Part shown: positions 23,674 to 30,697 of the stretch, one piece after another | How positions within the stretch are numbered: the first letter of the stretch is position 1 | How the letters are laid out: every line of letters begins with the position of its first letter | NCBI RefSeq assembly: GCF_035998295.1 | Contig: NZ_DASYHS010000073.1 | Span: 1 to 30,697, forward strand | Length of the DNA: 30,697 nucleotides | DNA from: DASYHS01 sp035998295 | Lineage (GTDB): Bacteria > Pseudomonadota > Alphaproteobacteria > Azospirillales > Azospirillaceae | Reading direction: 5' to 3' | Position numbers and translations under genes: made by a program | The notes under the pieces: generated by a model | Seen by the model: the letters and a program-made list of their open reading frames with translations, nothing else | The model's database searches: none | Told to the model about the DNA's origin: nothing

Positions 23674-24945
23674 TCAGGCCGGTCTGCGCGCTACCGTCGT
23701 GTGCCGGGGCGTCGGCCAGACGAGCCAGACCAGGCTTGCGACCTGGGCCGCGACGAGCATGCCGAGCGCGGCACGGTGTCCGACCGGGCTGTAGCCGCCG
23801 GGGATCGGATCGAACAGCTCTATCACGGAGCCGATGCCGGCCTGGAGCACGAAGGCCAGGATGAAGACCAGCATGTTCACCGCGGTATTTACCCGCCCGG
23901 CCAGCTCCGGCGGATAGGACTGGCTCAAGATCGCGTAGCTCAAGGAAGAAGCGCTGCCAAGATAGGCGAAGGAAACCCACAAGAGGAGGGGTTGGTCGAC
24001 TCCCGCCACCAGGAGAATGCCCGACAACGCGCAGAACCCCATCGCCGTTCCCGCGACGACGATCGGACGAATGCCCAGCCTGGACAGGCGCTCGGCCAGC
24101 GCCCCCAGCGTCAGGAAGCCGACCACCATGGCGATCGCGGTATATTGCAGGTGCTCGGCGACGCCGTCGCGGTCGAGTCCGGAGACGTCGCGGAACCAGG
24201 GGCCGGCCCACAGGCCGAGATAGGCCAGAAAAACGCCCTGCTGCAGGACGAAGGCCGGCACGATCTTCCAGAAGGTGCCGCTCGCATAGATGCGGCCTGC
24301 AGCCCGCACCTGCTCTCCGAGCCCCTCCCGCCGGCCGCCGCCGTCGCGCTCCGGGACGACGAGCCAGATAAGTATCGCAGCCAGAAGAGTGACGGCGGCG
24401 AGGCCCAGGAACAGTCCGCGCCAGTCGGTGACCTCGAGCAGAGCCGCGACGGGCGTGGTCGCGAACACGGCGCCCGACCCGCCGGCGGCGAGAAAGCAGC
24501 CGTTGACGAGCGGCAGTTTCTCCTTGGGCCACCACATCACGTTGGCCTTGAAGGCCGCCATCAGGCACGCCGAGACGCCGAGCCCGATCAATGCCCGGCC
24601 GGTCGCGAGAGACACGATCCCGTCTCCCGTCGCGAAGACTGCCGCTCCCGCGGCCGCCACCAGCAGGAGCGCCGCTTCGACGCGCCGCGGTCCGAACCTG
24701 TCGAGCAGTATGCCGAGCGGCATCTGGAACGCCGCGAAGGTGACGAAATAGGCGCTCGTCAGCAATCCGAGCGCCGCGGCGCTGAAACCGAGTTCGGCCG
24801 TCAGCGGTTCGGCGATCACCGCGTTGACGGTCCTGAAGAGATAGGAAAGGAAATATCCCAGCGCGAACGGCAGGAACACCGTGAGCGTGATGCGGAGCGT
24901 GCTTGGCGCGTCCGCCCGCGAGCGATCTTCCAACCGCGGCTTCAT
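23674..24945 (-). CDS. Major facilitator superfamily transporter
   Basis: 423 residues with about 12 hydrophobic helices. The loop between helices 2 and 3 carries the MFS motif (GILLDRFGPRR). The helix 4-5 part contains GRALIGLGVSACLMAAFKA, and the mid-protein loop is charged (PERDGGGRREGLGEQ). It is an inner-membrane secondary transporter; substrate and direction cannot be read from sequence. The ATG at 24945 follows GGAAGAG and starts just before the first helix; an extension to 25035 lacks support. It stands alone on the minus strand, divergent from the lipoprotein gene. Confidence 0.88.
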   Translation of the reverse strand: MKPRLEDRSRADAPSTLRITLTVFLPFALGYFLSYLFRTVNAVIAEPLTAELGFSAAALGLLTSAYFVTFAAFQMPLGILLDRFGPRRVEAALLLVAAAGAAVFATGDGIVSLATGRALIGLGVSACLMAAFKANVMWWPKEKLPLVNGCFLAAGGSGAVFATTPVAALLEVTDWRGLFLGLAAVTLLAAILIWLVVPERDGGGRREGLGEQVRAAGRIYASGTFWKIVPAFVLQQGVFLAYLGLWAGPWFRDVSGLDRDGVAEHLQYTAIAMVVGFLTLGALAERLSRLGIRPIVVAGTAMGFCALSGILLVAGVDQPLLLWVSFAYLGSASSLSYAILSQSYPPELAGRVNTAVNMLVFILAFVLQAGIGSVIELFDPIPGGYSPVGHRAALGMLVAAQVASLVWLVWPTPRHTTVARRPA

Positions 24946-25365
24946 CCGTTTCTCTTCCCGTCTCGACAGGCCCGCCCCGATCGGCAGCAGCCGGCGCAGG
25001 GCAGTCAAGCGCAGCGGCGCGGGGCGTTCAAGCATCCCGTTCCGGCGGAACCTGCATGGGCGCTATACCACGTCGCCGTGTCCCGTTCCTGCATCCGGGC
25101 GAAGGTCTTAAACGGCATGAGGGGCTTGCGATGGCTGCGCATTGGTGGTACGGGCTGGAGCCGTGGGTTATGGTTAAGCTTCTGTTCACCAGTTCGCCTT
25201 CAATTAGTCATAGGATCGATGCAGCGTGACGGGGCCGACCGTGAGGTGGCCCGGGCTCGACATGGGGCACGAATCAGACGGGACGGCCGACACCGGGCGC
25301 ACCGTCGGGTCGCGCCCTTGCCCGTCGTGCAGGCATGTCAGGCACCCATCGTGCGGAGGTTTTCT
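24946..25365. other. 420-bp divergent intergenic region
   Basis: No credible gene. A short inverted repeat, GTTCC-GGC-GGAAC, lies at 25039-25051. The most AT-rich patch (about 25165-25225) is a likely promoter area for the lipoprotein/ChvI-ChvG unit, but I cannot assign hexamers with confidence. Confidence 0.5.
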
Positions 25366-25908
25366 TTGCGCAGTATTGCGACCAATCTCGTGCTGAGCGC
25401 ACTTCTCCTGACCTCGTGCGCGCAGACGCTCGCACCGGCCACGGGAAACGCGCCGCAGGTGGCCGCCCCGGTGGCCCCCGCGCCTCTGCCCAGGCAGAAA
25501 CCCAGGCACGATCAGACGGTCGCGTCGGCAGCCGAGATCTCCGCCGCCCGGGGCGCCGCGGCGGCCGGCGGTCCGTCCTCCGGAACGGGCGCGGCCGCCG
25601 CCCCGGGCGATCCTACGGGGCCCTTCACCGATCCACGCCGTCTCGTCGGCATGGACGAGCAGACGATCGTGGGCCTGCTCGGCGAGCCGACCTGGACCGA
25701 AGACGTTCCGCCAGCGAAATATTGGCAGTATGCGACGCAATCCTGTGTTCTGCGCGTGTTCTTCTTCATGGAGATGACGACGCAGGACTTCCGTGCCCTG
25801 TCCTACGAACTGACGAGCAGCGACGATGCCCCCAATGTCCATGAACAGTGCTTCGCACAGCTCCTTGCCCAGGCTTCAGACCGCACGGCCACAGGCCGTC
25901 GGAGCTAG
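25366..25908 (+). CDS. Small putative lipoprotein upstream of the ChvI/ChvG-like pair
   Basis: 180 residues. The N-terminus is a lipoprotein signal: MRSIATNLVLSALLLTSC with lipobox LTSC and Cys18 as the probable lipidated residue. A Pro/Ala-rich linker (about 20-85) leads to a compact domain containing LVGMDEQTIVGLLGEPTW and KYWQYATQSCVLRVFFF, which recalls the SmpA/BamE fold (inference). The TTG at 25366 has GGAGG 6 nt upstream; a GTG at 25351 is possible but lacks a ribosome site. Its 3' end overlaps the response-regulator start region by up to 83 bp. It may be an envelope component or reporter linked to the downstream two-component system. Confidence 0.75.
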   Translation: MRSIATNLVLSALLLTSCAQTLAPATGNAPQVAAPVAPAPLPRQKPRHDQTVASAAEISAARGAAAAGGPSSGTGAAAAPGDPTGPFTDPRRLVGMDEQTIVGLLGEPTWTEDVPPAKYWQYATQSCVLRVFFFMEMTTQDFRALSYELTSSDDAPNVHEQCFAQLLAQASDRTATGRRS

Positions 25909-26671
25909 CGCACCGGCCGTCAGGATCGCCCTGGTCGACGATGACGACCTGTTCCGCGAATCCCTGGGCATGAACCTCAGCGACGAGGGCTTCGAGGTCG
26001 TGCCCTTCAACCGCGGGCAGCCGGCGCTCGACTTCTTCCAATCCGGCGGGCAGGTGGACATCGTCCTGCTGGACTGGCGCATGCCGCGGATGGACGGCAT
26101 CGACGTGCTGCGTCACCTGCGCGCCGAGGGGGTCGAGGTGCCGGTGATCTTCCTCACCGTACTGTCCGACCAGATATACGAGGAGGCGGCGCTCGCCGGC
26201 GGCGCCGTGGACTTCGTGGAGAAGTCGCGGTCGCTGCCGATCCTGCTGAAGCGCATGCAGATCATCCTGGAGGGCAGGAAAGGCGAGACGCCCGAACAGG
26301 ACTCGCTCTCCGGCGGGACGGTGCTGCGGGGCGAGCTCGAACTTCGCCTGGACGGGAGCCGCGCCCTCTGGAAGGGGATACGGATCGACCTGACCCTGAC
26401 CGAGTTCAACATCGTCAAGCTGCTCGTCGCCAAGGCGGGCCAGGACGTATCCTATCGCGAGATCTACGACCTCGTTCACGGCAAGGGCTTCGTGGCGGGC
26501 TACGGGCCGGCCGGGTACCGGGCCAATGTCCGCGCCTTCATCAAACGGATACGGCAGAAGTTCCGGGCGGTCGATGGAGAGTTCGAGCTGATCCACAACT
26601 ATCCCGGCTTCGGTTACCGCTGGAGCGAGGAAGAACGCGGGCGGATGGACATCGAGGACGACGAGGGCTGA
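25826..26671 (+). CDS. ChvI-like response regulator (OmpR/PhoB family)
   Basis: 281 residues from the ATG at 25826. The receiver (about 33-150) has the acidic pair in LVDDDD, the phosphoacceptor Asp83 in LLDWRMPRMDG, Thr111 in VIFLTV, and Lys133. The winged-helix DNA-binding domain (about 165-267) includes LTLTEFNIVKLLVAKAG, YRANVRAFIKRIRQKF and NYPGFGYRW. The family resembles ChvI of rhizobia, which controls envelope and acid responses. The first 30 residues precede the domain and lie over the lipoprotein's end; starts at 25841 or TTG 25865 are also possible and no ribosome site is strong. The sensor kinase begins 4 bp downstream, so the two form a pair. Confidence 0.9.
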   Translation: MPPMSMNSASHSSLPRLQTARPQAVGASAPAVRIALVDDDDLFRESLGMNLSDEGFEVVPFNRGQPALDFFQSGGQVDIVLLDWRMPRMDGIDVLRHLRAEGVEVPVIFLTVLSDQIYEEAALAGGAVDFVEKSRSLPILLKRMQIILEGRKGETPEQDSLSGGTVLRGELELRLDGSRALWKGIRIDLTLTEFNIVKLLVAKAGQDVSYREIYDLVHGKGFVAGYGPAGYRANVRAFIKRIRQKFRAVDGEFELIHNYPGFGYRWSEEERGRMDIEDDEG

Positions 26672-26675
26672 CCCC

Positions 26676-28256
26676 ATGCCGAGCGGGCGTGTCCGCGCCG
26701 GTGCCCGATGGGTGCTGCGTTCGCTCGCGAGCCGGCTGGTGCTGGTCTCGGTCGTCTTCATCGCCGTTCCACTGCTGATCTACCAGCAGCTCCGCGAAGC
26801 GGACGCCCAGAAACAGGCCCTCCTGCTCGAGAGCGCGATGCAGCAGGGCCTGCTGATCGCCCGCGGGCTCGAGCCGGCCCTGGCGCGGGCCGATACCATG
26901 GCGCTGCCCCGCCTGGGCGAGGAACTCGATCGCTTCTCGGACGGAACCACCCGGCTCAAGCTGCTGCTGAGGCCGTCCGGCGTACCGGGAGCCCAGGGCT
27001 TCTTCTATGTCGGCGCGGCGCCGAAGGAGTCCAACGTCAACCTGGACATCGAGCGCCGGCGGCTGATCGAGCAGGGTGTCCTGGGGCGCCTGGCGGAGAG
27101 CTGTACCGGCAACATGCCGCTTGCGATCCGGGTGCCGACCGCGACTGGCGGAACCGAACTGCTGACGTCGGTCACGCCGGTCAACACGCCCTTCGGTTGC
27201 TGGGCCCTCGTCACCTCCCACACCACGCCCTGGTATCTCGGCTCCTCGATCGGCCAGCCCTATTGGCACACGCCCGAAATCCAGGCCGCGGCTCTGATCT
27301 ATCTCGCGATGGCGGCCCTGGTGCTGCTCCTGTTCCTCGGGGTGTGGAACAGCCTGCGCCGGTTCGGGAACCTCGCGCGCCGCATGGGATCGGGCGAAGG
27401 CAGGGGCGGCTCCTTCGCGGGGCAGAACACCGTGCCAGAGTTGAAGAGCGTGGCCGAGGACTTCGACCGCCTCGTCGACATGATGCGCAGCTCGGCCGAT
27501 AACCTCCGCCGCGCGGCCGAGGACAATGCGCATGCGCTCAAGACCCCCATCGCGGTGATCCGCCAGTCGCTGGAACCATTGAAGCGGACCGTACCCTCCA
27601 CCGACCCGCGCGGCCGCCGGGCGCTCGACATGATCGAGCGCTCGGCCGAGCGCCTCGACGGGCTCGTCTCCTTCGCCCGGCGCATGGACGAGGCCGCGGC
27701 CGACCTGCTGGAGCCGCCGCGCCGGAAGGTCGACCTCTCCGAGTTGGTCGAGCGGATGCTCAACGGCTACACGACCCTGCTCGTCGAGCGCCACCTCAAC
27801 CTGCGAATGACCGTCGGCCCGGGCGTCGTCGTTCGCGCCAGCGAGGAACTGCTCGAAACGGTCGTCGAGAACGTCGTCGAGAACGCGATCAGCTTTTCCC
27901 CGGGCAACGGTGCGGTGACGGTGCGGCTGGCACGAGCCGGCGGTCGTGCCGTGCTCACGGTGGAGGACGAGGGGCCGGGCGTCGACGCCGCCAACCTGGA
28001 ACGGATTTTCGAACGCTACTTCTCCCAGCGCGATACGCCGGAGATGCCTTCGCTTCCCGCCGCGATGCGCAGCGCCCCGGGCGTGGTTGCCGTCGCGCCC
28101 GCGCTTGCGCAACCTGCCCCGGCGGTACAGGAGCCGCATTTTGGCATCGGCCTCTGGATCGTACGACGCAACATCGAGGCCGTCGGCGGGAACGTCACCG
28201 CACGCAACCGTGACGTCGGAGGGCTGGCGATCCGCATAGAGCTGCCATTGGCCTGA
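26676..28256 (+). CDS. ChvG-like membrane sensor histidine kinase
   Basis: 526 residues. Membrane helices at about 18-37 and 203-224 enclose a periplasmic sensor domain (38-202). A HAMP-like linker follows (225-275). The H box is EDNAHALKTPIAVIRQSLEPL with His286. The ATPase domain has the N box VENVVENAISFSPG (397-410), the G1 box EDEGPGVD (430-437) and the G2 box FGIGLWIVRR (489-498). An insert of about 35 residues rich in Ala, Pro and Met lies between G1 and G2, in the ATP lid. It phosphorylates the adjacent regulator. The ATG at 26676 is 4 bp after the regulator stop, with GAGG upstream. Confidence 0.92.
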   Translation: MPSGRVRAGARWVLRSLASRLVLVSVVFIAVPLLIYQQLREADAQKQALLLESAMQQGLLIARGLEPALARADTMALPRLGEELDRFSDGTTRLKLLLRPSGVPGAQGFFYVGAAPKESNVNLDIERRRLIEQGVLGRLAESCTGNMPLAIRVPTATGGTELLTSVTPVNTPFGCWALVTSHTTPWYLGSSIGQPYWHTPEIQAAALIYLAMAALVLLLFLGVWNSLRRFGNLARRMGSGEGRGGSFAGQNTVPELKSVAEDFDRLVDMMRSSADNLRRAAEDNAHALKTPIAVIRQSLEPLKRTVPSTDPRGRRALDMIERSAERLDGLVSFARRMDEAAADLLEPPRRKVDLSELVERMLNGYTTLLVERHLNLRMTVGPGVVVRASEELLETVVENVVENAISFSPGNGAVTVRLARAGGRAVLTVEDEGPGVDAANLERIFERYFSQRDTPEMPSLPAAMRSAPGVVAVAPALAQPAPAVQEPHFGIGLWIVRRNIEAVGGNVTARNRDVGGLAIRIELPLA

Positions 28257-28268
28257 AGTCGCCCCGCC

Positions 28269-28298
28269 CGGCTTACGCGCGGCTTACCCCTCCTGTCA
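28269..28298 (+). promoter_or_regulatory. 11-bp-spaced direct repeats, possible response-regulator site
   Basis: GGCTTAC at 28270-28276 and again at 28281-28287, then CCTGTCA at 28292-28298, each 11 bp apart. OmpR/PhoB-type regulators usually bind such tandem half-sites. It lies between the ChvI/ChvG-like pair and the gene at 28400. A palindrome (CGACCGGTCG, 28312-28321) follows. Confidence 0.4.
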
Positions 28299-28399
28299 CA
28301 GCTTTGTTCCACGACCGGTCGAGGTCGGCACCCCTATCGTGAGTGGTAGAGGAAGGCCGGTCCGTCATCGGAGGGGTACTTCCCGAACGGGAGAGAAAA

Positions 28400-28882
28400 A
28401 TGACCGTTTTTCCGAGGGGAACCGAGCTTCGCCTGCCGCTGCGTCCGCGCATCTACCGCGACGGTCCGGCCGCGTCCCCGTCCTCGGGGATGCAGGAACT
28501 CGCCCGCGCACTGCATCTGCTGCGCGCGACGGGTGTTCACATTTCGCTCTTCAGGTTCGTGTTTTCGGGCGACGGAGACGGCTACGGCCATCTGGCCGTA
28601 GCCTGCGCCTTCGGCCGCAAGGGCATCGTCGGTCGCCTGCCGGACGGTGGCGTCGTGCTGATGCTGGTCAATCCCGGACGCGAAGATGATGCAACCGAGG
28701 CGTGTGTCTCGGCCGGTCTCGAGGAGGCCTGCCTCGACGTCGGGTTTGCCGGCATGGTCGAGACCTCCGCGATCCACGCGTCGGCCGCCGACGTATCCGA
28801 CCTGGACGAACTTCTGCTCCATCTCGCCTTGAGAGTTCCCAACCGCCTTCCGATCGAGCATCGGCGCGTCGCGGCTGCCTGA
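28400..28882 (+). CDS. Soluble protein of unknown function, GGDEF-like outline
   Basis: 160 residues, no signal peptide or membrane helix. ELARALHLLRATGVHISLFRF, then AVACAFGRKGIVGRLPDGGVVLMLVN, follow the order seen in GGDEF-fold domains, but the catalytic GGDEF loop and metal ligands are missing. It could therefore be a degenerate nucleotidyl-cyclase-like fold; that is a guess from pattern alone. The C-terminus is helical and basic. The ATG at 28400 follows GGGAGAG; an extension to 28343 has no ribosome site. It lies 143 bp after the chvG-like gene and may be under that system's control through the repeats at 28269-28298. A strong terminator follows. Confidence 0.7.
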   Translation: MTVFPRGTELRLPLRPRIYRDGPAASPSSGMQELARALHLLRATGVHISLFRFVFSGDGDGYGHLAVACAFGRKGIVGRLPDGGVVLMLVNPGREDDATEACVSAGLEEACLDVGFAGMVETSAIHASAADVSDLDELLLHLALRVPNRLPIEHRRVAAA

Positions 28883-28927
28883 GGTCCCGGACCCGGTCCT
28901 GCCAGTTCCCGACCAGGTCCTCCCTCG

Positions 28928-28963
28928 CCCCGTCCCACGGTCGCCCGCGGGACGGGGTCTTTC
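28928..28963 (+). terminator. Terminator after the gene at 28400
   Basis: A perfect 9-bp stem (CCCCGTCCC / GGGACGGGG) with a 12-nt loop, followed by TCTTTCC. It lies 45 bp after the stop and just before the end of the convergent EamA gene. Confidence 0.7.
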
Positions 28964-28984
28964 CGCCGCCGCGCGTCGCCACCC

Positions 28985-29878
28985 TCAGCGCGGCTGACGG
29001 TTGACGAGGGCAACGCCAGCCGCAGCGAGGCCCATGCCCGCCAGCGCCGACAATCCCAGCCGCTCGTCGAACAGGGCCCAGGCCGTGAGTGCGGTTACGG
29101 GAGGCACCAGGTAGAACAGGCTTGCCACCCGGGCCGCGGCGCCGCGCCGGATCAGCGCGAACAGCAGGAAGATCGCCCCGACCGAGAGAACCAGCGACAG
29201 CCAGGCCAGCGCGAAGACGAACTCGCTCGTCCACCGGACTTCCATCGTCTCCAGTGCCAGGGCAAGCGGCAGCAGGAGGGCCGAGGTCGCCGCGTACTGG
29301 ATGGCGGTGCCCGTGCGCAGGTCCATGCCCGAGCAGAACCGCTTCTGGTACAGCGTGCCGGCGGTGATCCCCAGAAGCGCCACCACCGATAGCGCCAGTC
29401 CCGCACCGTAGCCCGGGTCGAGCGCCAGCTTCTCCCACACCACGAGGAGAACGCCCGCGAGGCCGAGCGCAAAGCCCGCCCATTGGCGGCCGCTCACCCG
29501 CTCGCCCAGCAGCGGACCGACGAGTGCCGCCGTGAGCAACGGCTGCAGCCCCACGACCAGCGCCGACACCCCGGCAGGCAAGCCGAGGGAGATCGCCTTG
29601 AACACGCAGCCGAGATAGACCCCATGGACCAGGACGCCGGCTACCGAGACGTGCAGCGCGTCGATGGGTCTTTTCGGCCAGGGCGCGCGCAGCGCCACGC
29701 CGACCAGACCCAGCACGGCCGCCACGATCGAAAGTCGGATCAGCAGGAACGTGAGCGGCTCCACGTAGGGCAGGCCGAACTTGGCGCCGATGAACCCCGT
29801 GCTCCACAGGACCACGAAAAGCCCCGGCATCAACCGCACCCAGTCGACGCCTCCCGTCTCCGCCTTCGTCCAGGCCAT
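28985..29878 (-). CDS. EamA/DMT family transporter
   Basis: 297 residues, about ten membrane helices in two EamA repeats (roughly 15-145 and 160-292). The first repeat begins GLFVVLWSTGFIGAKFGLPYVEPLTFLLIR, and SALVVGLQPLLTA closes its helix 4; the second repeat has the matching VASLFYLVPPVTALTAW and ends AGVALVNR. These proteins usually export amino acids or other small metabolites across the inner membrane; the substrate is unknown. The ATG at 29878 gives the family start; a much longer frame upstream to 30115 has no family support. The ribosome site is weak. It stands alone and ends near the shared terminator at 28928-28963. Confidence 0.88.
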   Translation of the reverse strand: MAWTKAETGGVDWVRLMPGLFVVLWSTGFIGAKFGLPYVEPLTFLLIRLSIVAAVLGLVGVALRAPWPKRPIDALHVSVAGVLVHGVYLGCVFKAISLGLPAGVSALVVGLQPLLTAALVGPLLGERVSGRQWAGFALGLAGVLLVVWEKLALDPGYGAGLALSVVALLGITAGTLYQKRFCSGMDLRTGTAIQYAATSALLLPLALALETMEVRWTSEFVFALAWLSLVLSVGAIFLLFALIRRGAAARVASLFYLVPPVTALTAWALFDERLGLSALAGMGLAAAGVALVNRQPR

Positions 29879-30185
29879 CGGTGTTCCGTCCCCGACCGGG
29901 TGCTGCAGGATGTAGCCCCGGTTGGCTCGCCATAACCCGCGGAAGGGCGTCTTGGCAAGGCGCGCTGCCGCCGGGCAGGGCTCCGAAGCCGCCTCTTGAC
30001 TGCCGATTGTTCTTTCTACCGGAACGAGGAGGACACTCCGTGGCTCCTCCCCGCTGCCGGCATCCCGCAGGTCCGGCTGCGCGACCAGCCGCGACGGCCA
30101 TGGTCGGAGCGGCACCTGCCGTCGAGTTGCCCGTTCCGGTCTCTGGTTAACCCCCGATTAAGCGGGCTTGCGGGATGCTCGGCCC
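29879..30185. other. 307-bp divergent intergenic region
   Basis: Between the EamA gene and the nuclease gene. I see no gene. TTGACT at 29996-30001 could be a -35 box for the nuclease, but no good -10 follows. A small AT-rich patch lies at 30146-30160 (GTTAACCCCCGATTA). Confidence 0.45.
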
Positions 30186-30697
30186 ATGGTGTCCGCGCAG
30201 TTCCGCTCCCTGGGGTCCGCACTTGCCTGCGCCGCCCTCCTGGCTTCGGCCGGCATTGCCGGTTCGGCGGCCGCCACCTCGGTCCGGGGCATCGCCTCCG
30301 CGGTGGAAGGCGACCTCGTCCTGGTCGAGGGGCGGCAGATCCGGCTGCATGGCATCGATGCCCCCGATCCCGGGCAGACCTGCCGGACCAGGCTGGGCTA
30401 CGTCTACGATTGCGGCGCGGAGGCTCGGGCCATGCTGGACCGGCTGCTCGCCGGCCGCGAGGTCGATTGCGACATCCGTCACGAAACGGGCGACGGCCGG
30501 ACCGCCGCGACCTGCCGCATCGGAGGGATCAGCGTTGCCGGCGCCATGGTCCTGCGCGGCTGGGCGTTCGCGGCGGTGCGGCTCGCACCGGACTACGTGC
30601 GCTTCCAGGCGCTGGCGCAGTCGCGCCGAGCGGGCATGTGGGCGGGGCGCGTCGAGGCCCCCTGGCTGTGGCGCTCGCGCCAGCTGCGCGAGCGCCG
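30186..30697 (+). CDS. Secreted thermonuclease (SNase-like) protein, 3' end outside window
   Basis: 170 residues are visible and the frame is open at the right edge. A signal peptide covers about 1-30 (hydrophobic core LACAALLASAGIAGSAAA). The SNase fold follows: QIRLHGIDAPDPGQTC (51-66), a conserved CGAEAR segment, TGDGRTAATC (101-110), MVLRGWAFA and GMWAGRVEAPWLWR. Compared with staphylococcal nuclease, Arg53, Asp58 and Arg105 match Arg35, Asp40 and Arg87, while the catalytic Glu43 position is Asp61. Cysteines at 66, 76, 95 and 110 may form disulfides in the periplasm. The ATG at 30186 has only a weak ribosome site. It would degrade DNA or RNA outside the cytoplasm if active. Confidence 0.85.
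   Translation, partial: MVSAQFRSLGSALACAALLASAGIAGSAAATSVRGIASAVEGDLVLVEGRQIRLHGIDAPDPGQTCRTRLGYVYDCGAEARAMLDRLLAGREVDCDIRHETGDGRTAATCRIGGISVAGAMVLRGWAFAAVRLAPDYVRFQALAQSRRAGMWAGRVEAPWLWRSRQLRER

Noticed and set aside
25039..25051. GTTCC-GGC-GGAAC inverted repeat as an EcfG promoter
   Set aside because: Neither strand has a GTT-type -10 element at the required distance.
22975..25365. Long plus-strand frame leading into the lipoprotein gene
   Set aside because: Antisense to the Ser/Thr/Gly-rich and MFS genes. Only its end, after the GGAGG site and lipoprotein signal at 25366, is real.
1..30697. tRNA genes, CRISPR arrays, insertion sequences
   Set aside because: I saw no T-loop/CCA-type tRNA pattern, no regularly spaced repeats and no transposase motif in either strand by eye; a covariance-model scan was not possible.

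Overview
This is a GC-rich window with dense, mostly two-way gene packing. Protein similarity points to an alphaproteobacterium, most likely of the Azospirillum/Skermanella type (Rhodospirillales); that placement is inferred from gene content and codon bias. I recognise 28 protein-coding genes, two of them cut by the window edges. I see no rRNA, tRNA, CRISPR array or transposase.

Layout. 1-1313 is the end of a phage or tailocin tail module: a tail fibre cut at its 5' end and a tail-fibre assembly protein. 1620-2690 holds two small membrane proteins (a DUF2231 protein and a C-tail-anchored one). Each has an upstream match to the alphaproteobacterial general-stress sigma (EcfG/RpoE2) promoter. 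2709-4714 has an orphan homologue of the Anabaena sensory rhodopsin transducer, divergent from a soluble PAS histidine kinase. 4704-5255 is a PagL-type lipid A deacylase. 5345-8410 encodes a large, atypical phosphoenolpyruvate-carboxylase-family protein whose catalytic motifs are altered. 8664-10017 has a tandem universal stress protein and a secreted cytochrome c. 10037-12688 is aminopeptidase N, divergent from an uncharacterised conserved soluble protein (12870-13895).

13902-20553 (minus strand) is a complete SUF iron-sulfur assembly operon. Its order is Rrf2/IscR-like regulator, sufB, sufC, sufD, sufS, sufU, sufT and a sufA-type carrier. The regulator keeps three cysteines in IscR-like positions. 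A sigma70-type promoter upstream overlaps a 15-bp palindrome, which suggests Fe-S-responsive autoregulation. SufS and SufU supply sulfur, SufBCD is the scaffold, and SufA and SufT act in carriage and maturation.

20877-23496 (minus strand) is a tightly coupled three-gene envelope/stress operon: a Ser/Thr/Gly-rich membrane-linked protein, a holin-X-type membrane protein and a DUF3618 protein. It has a third EcfG-like promoter. 23674-24945 is an MFS transporter. 25366-28256 is a lipoprotein followed by a ChvI-like response regulator and a ChvG-like sensor kinase. 28400-28882 is an unknown small protein preceded by 11-bp-spaced direct repeats. 28985-29878 is an EamA-type exporter. 30186 to the right edge is a secreted nuclease of the staphylococcal nuclease family.

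The features most worth checking are the PEPC-like enzyme with rebuilt active-site motifs, the rhodopsin transducer without a visible rhodopsin, the set of three stress-sigma-like promoters, and the operator at the suf promoter. I did not find a clearly new multi-gene system.
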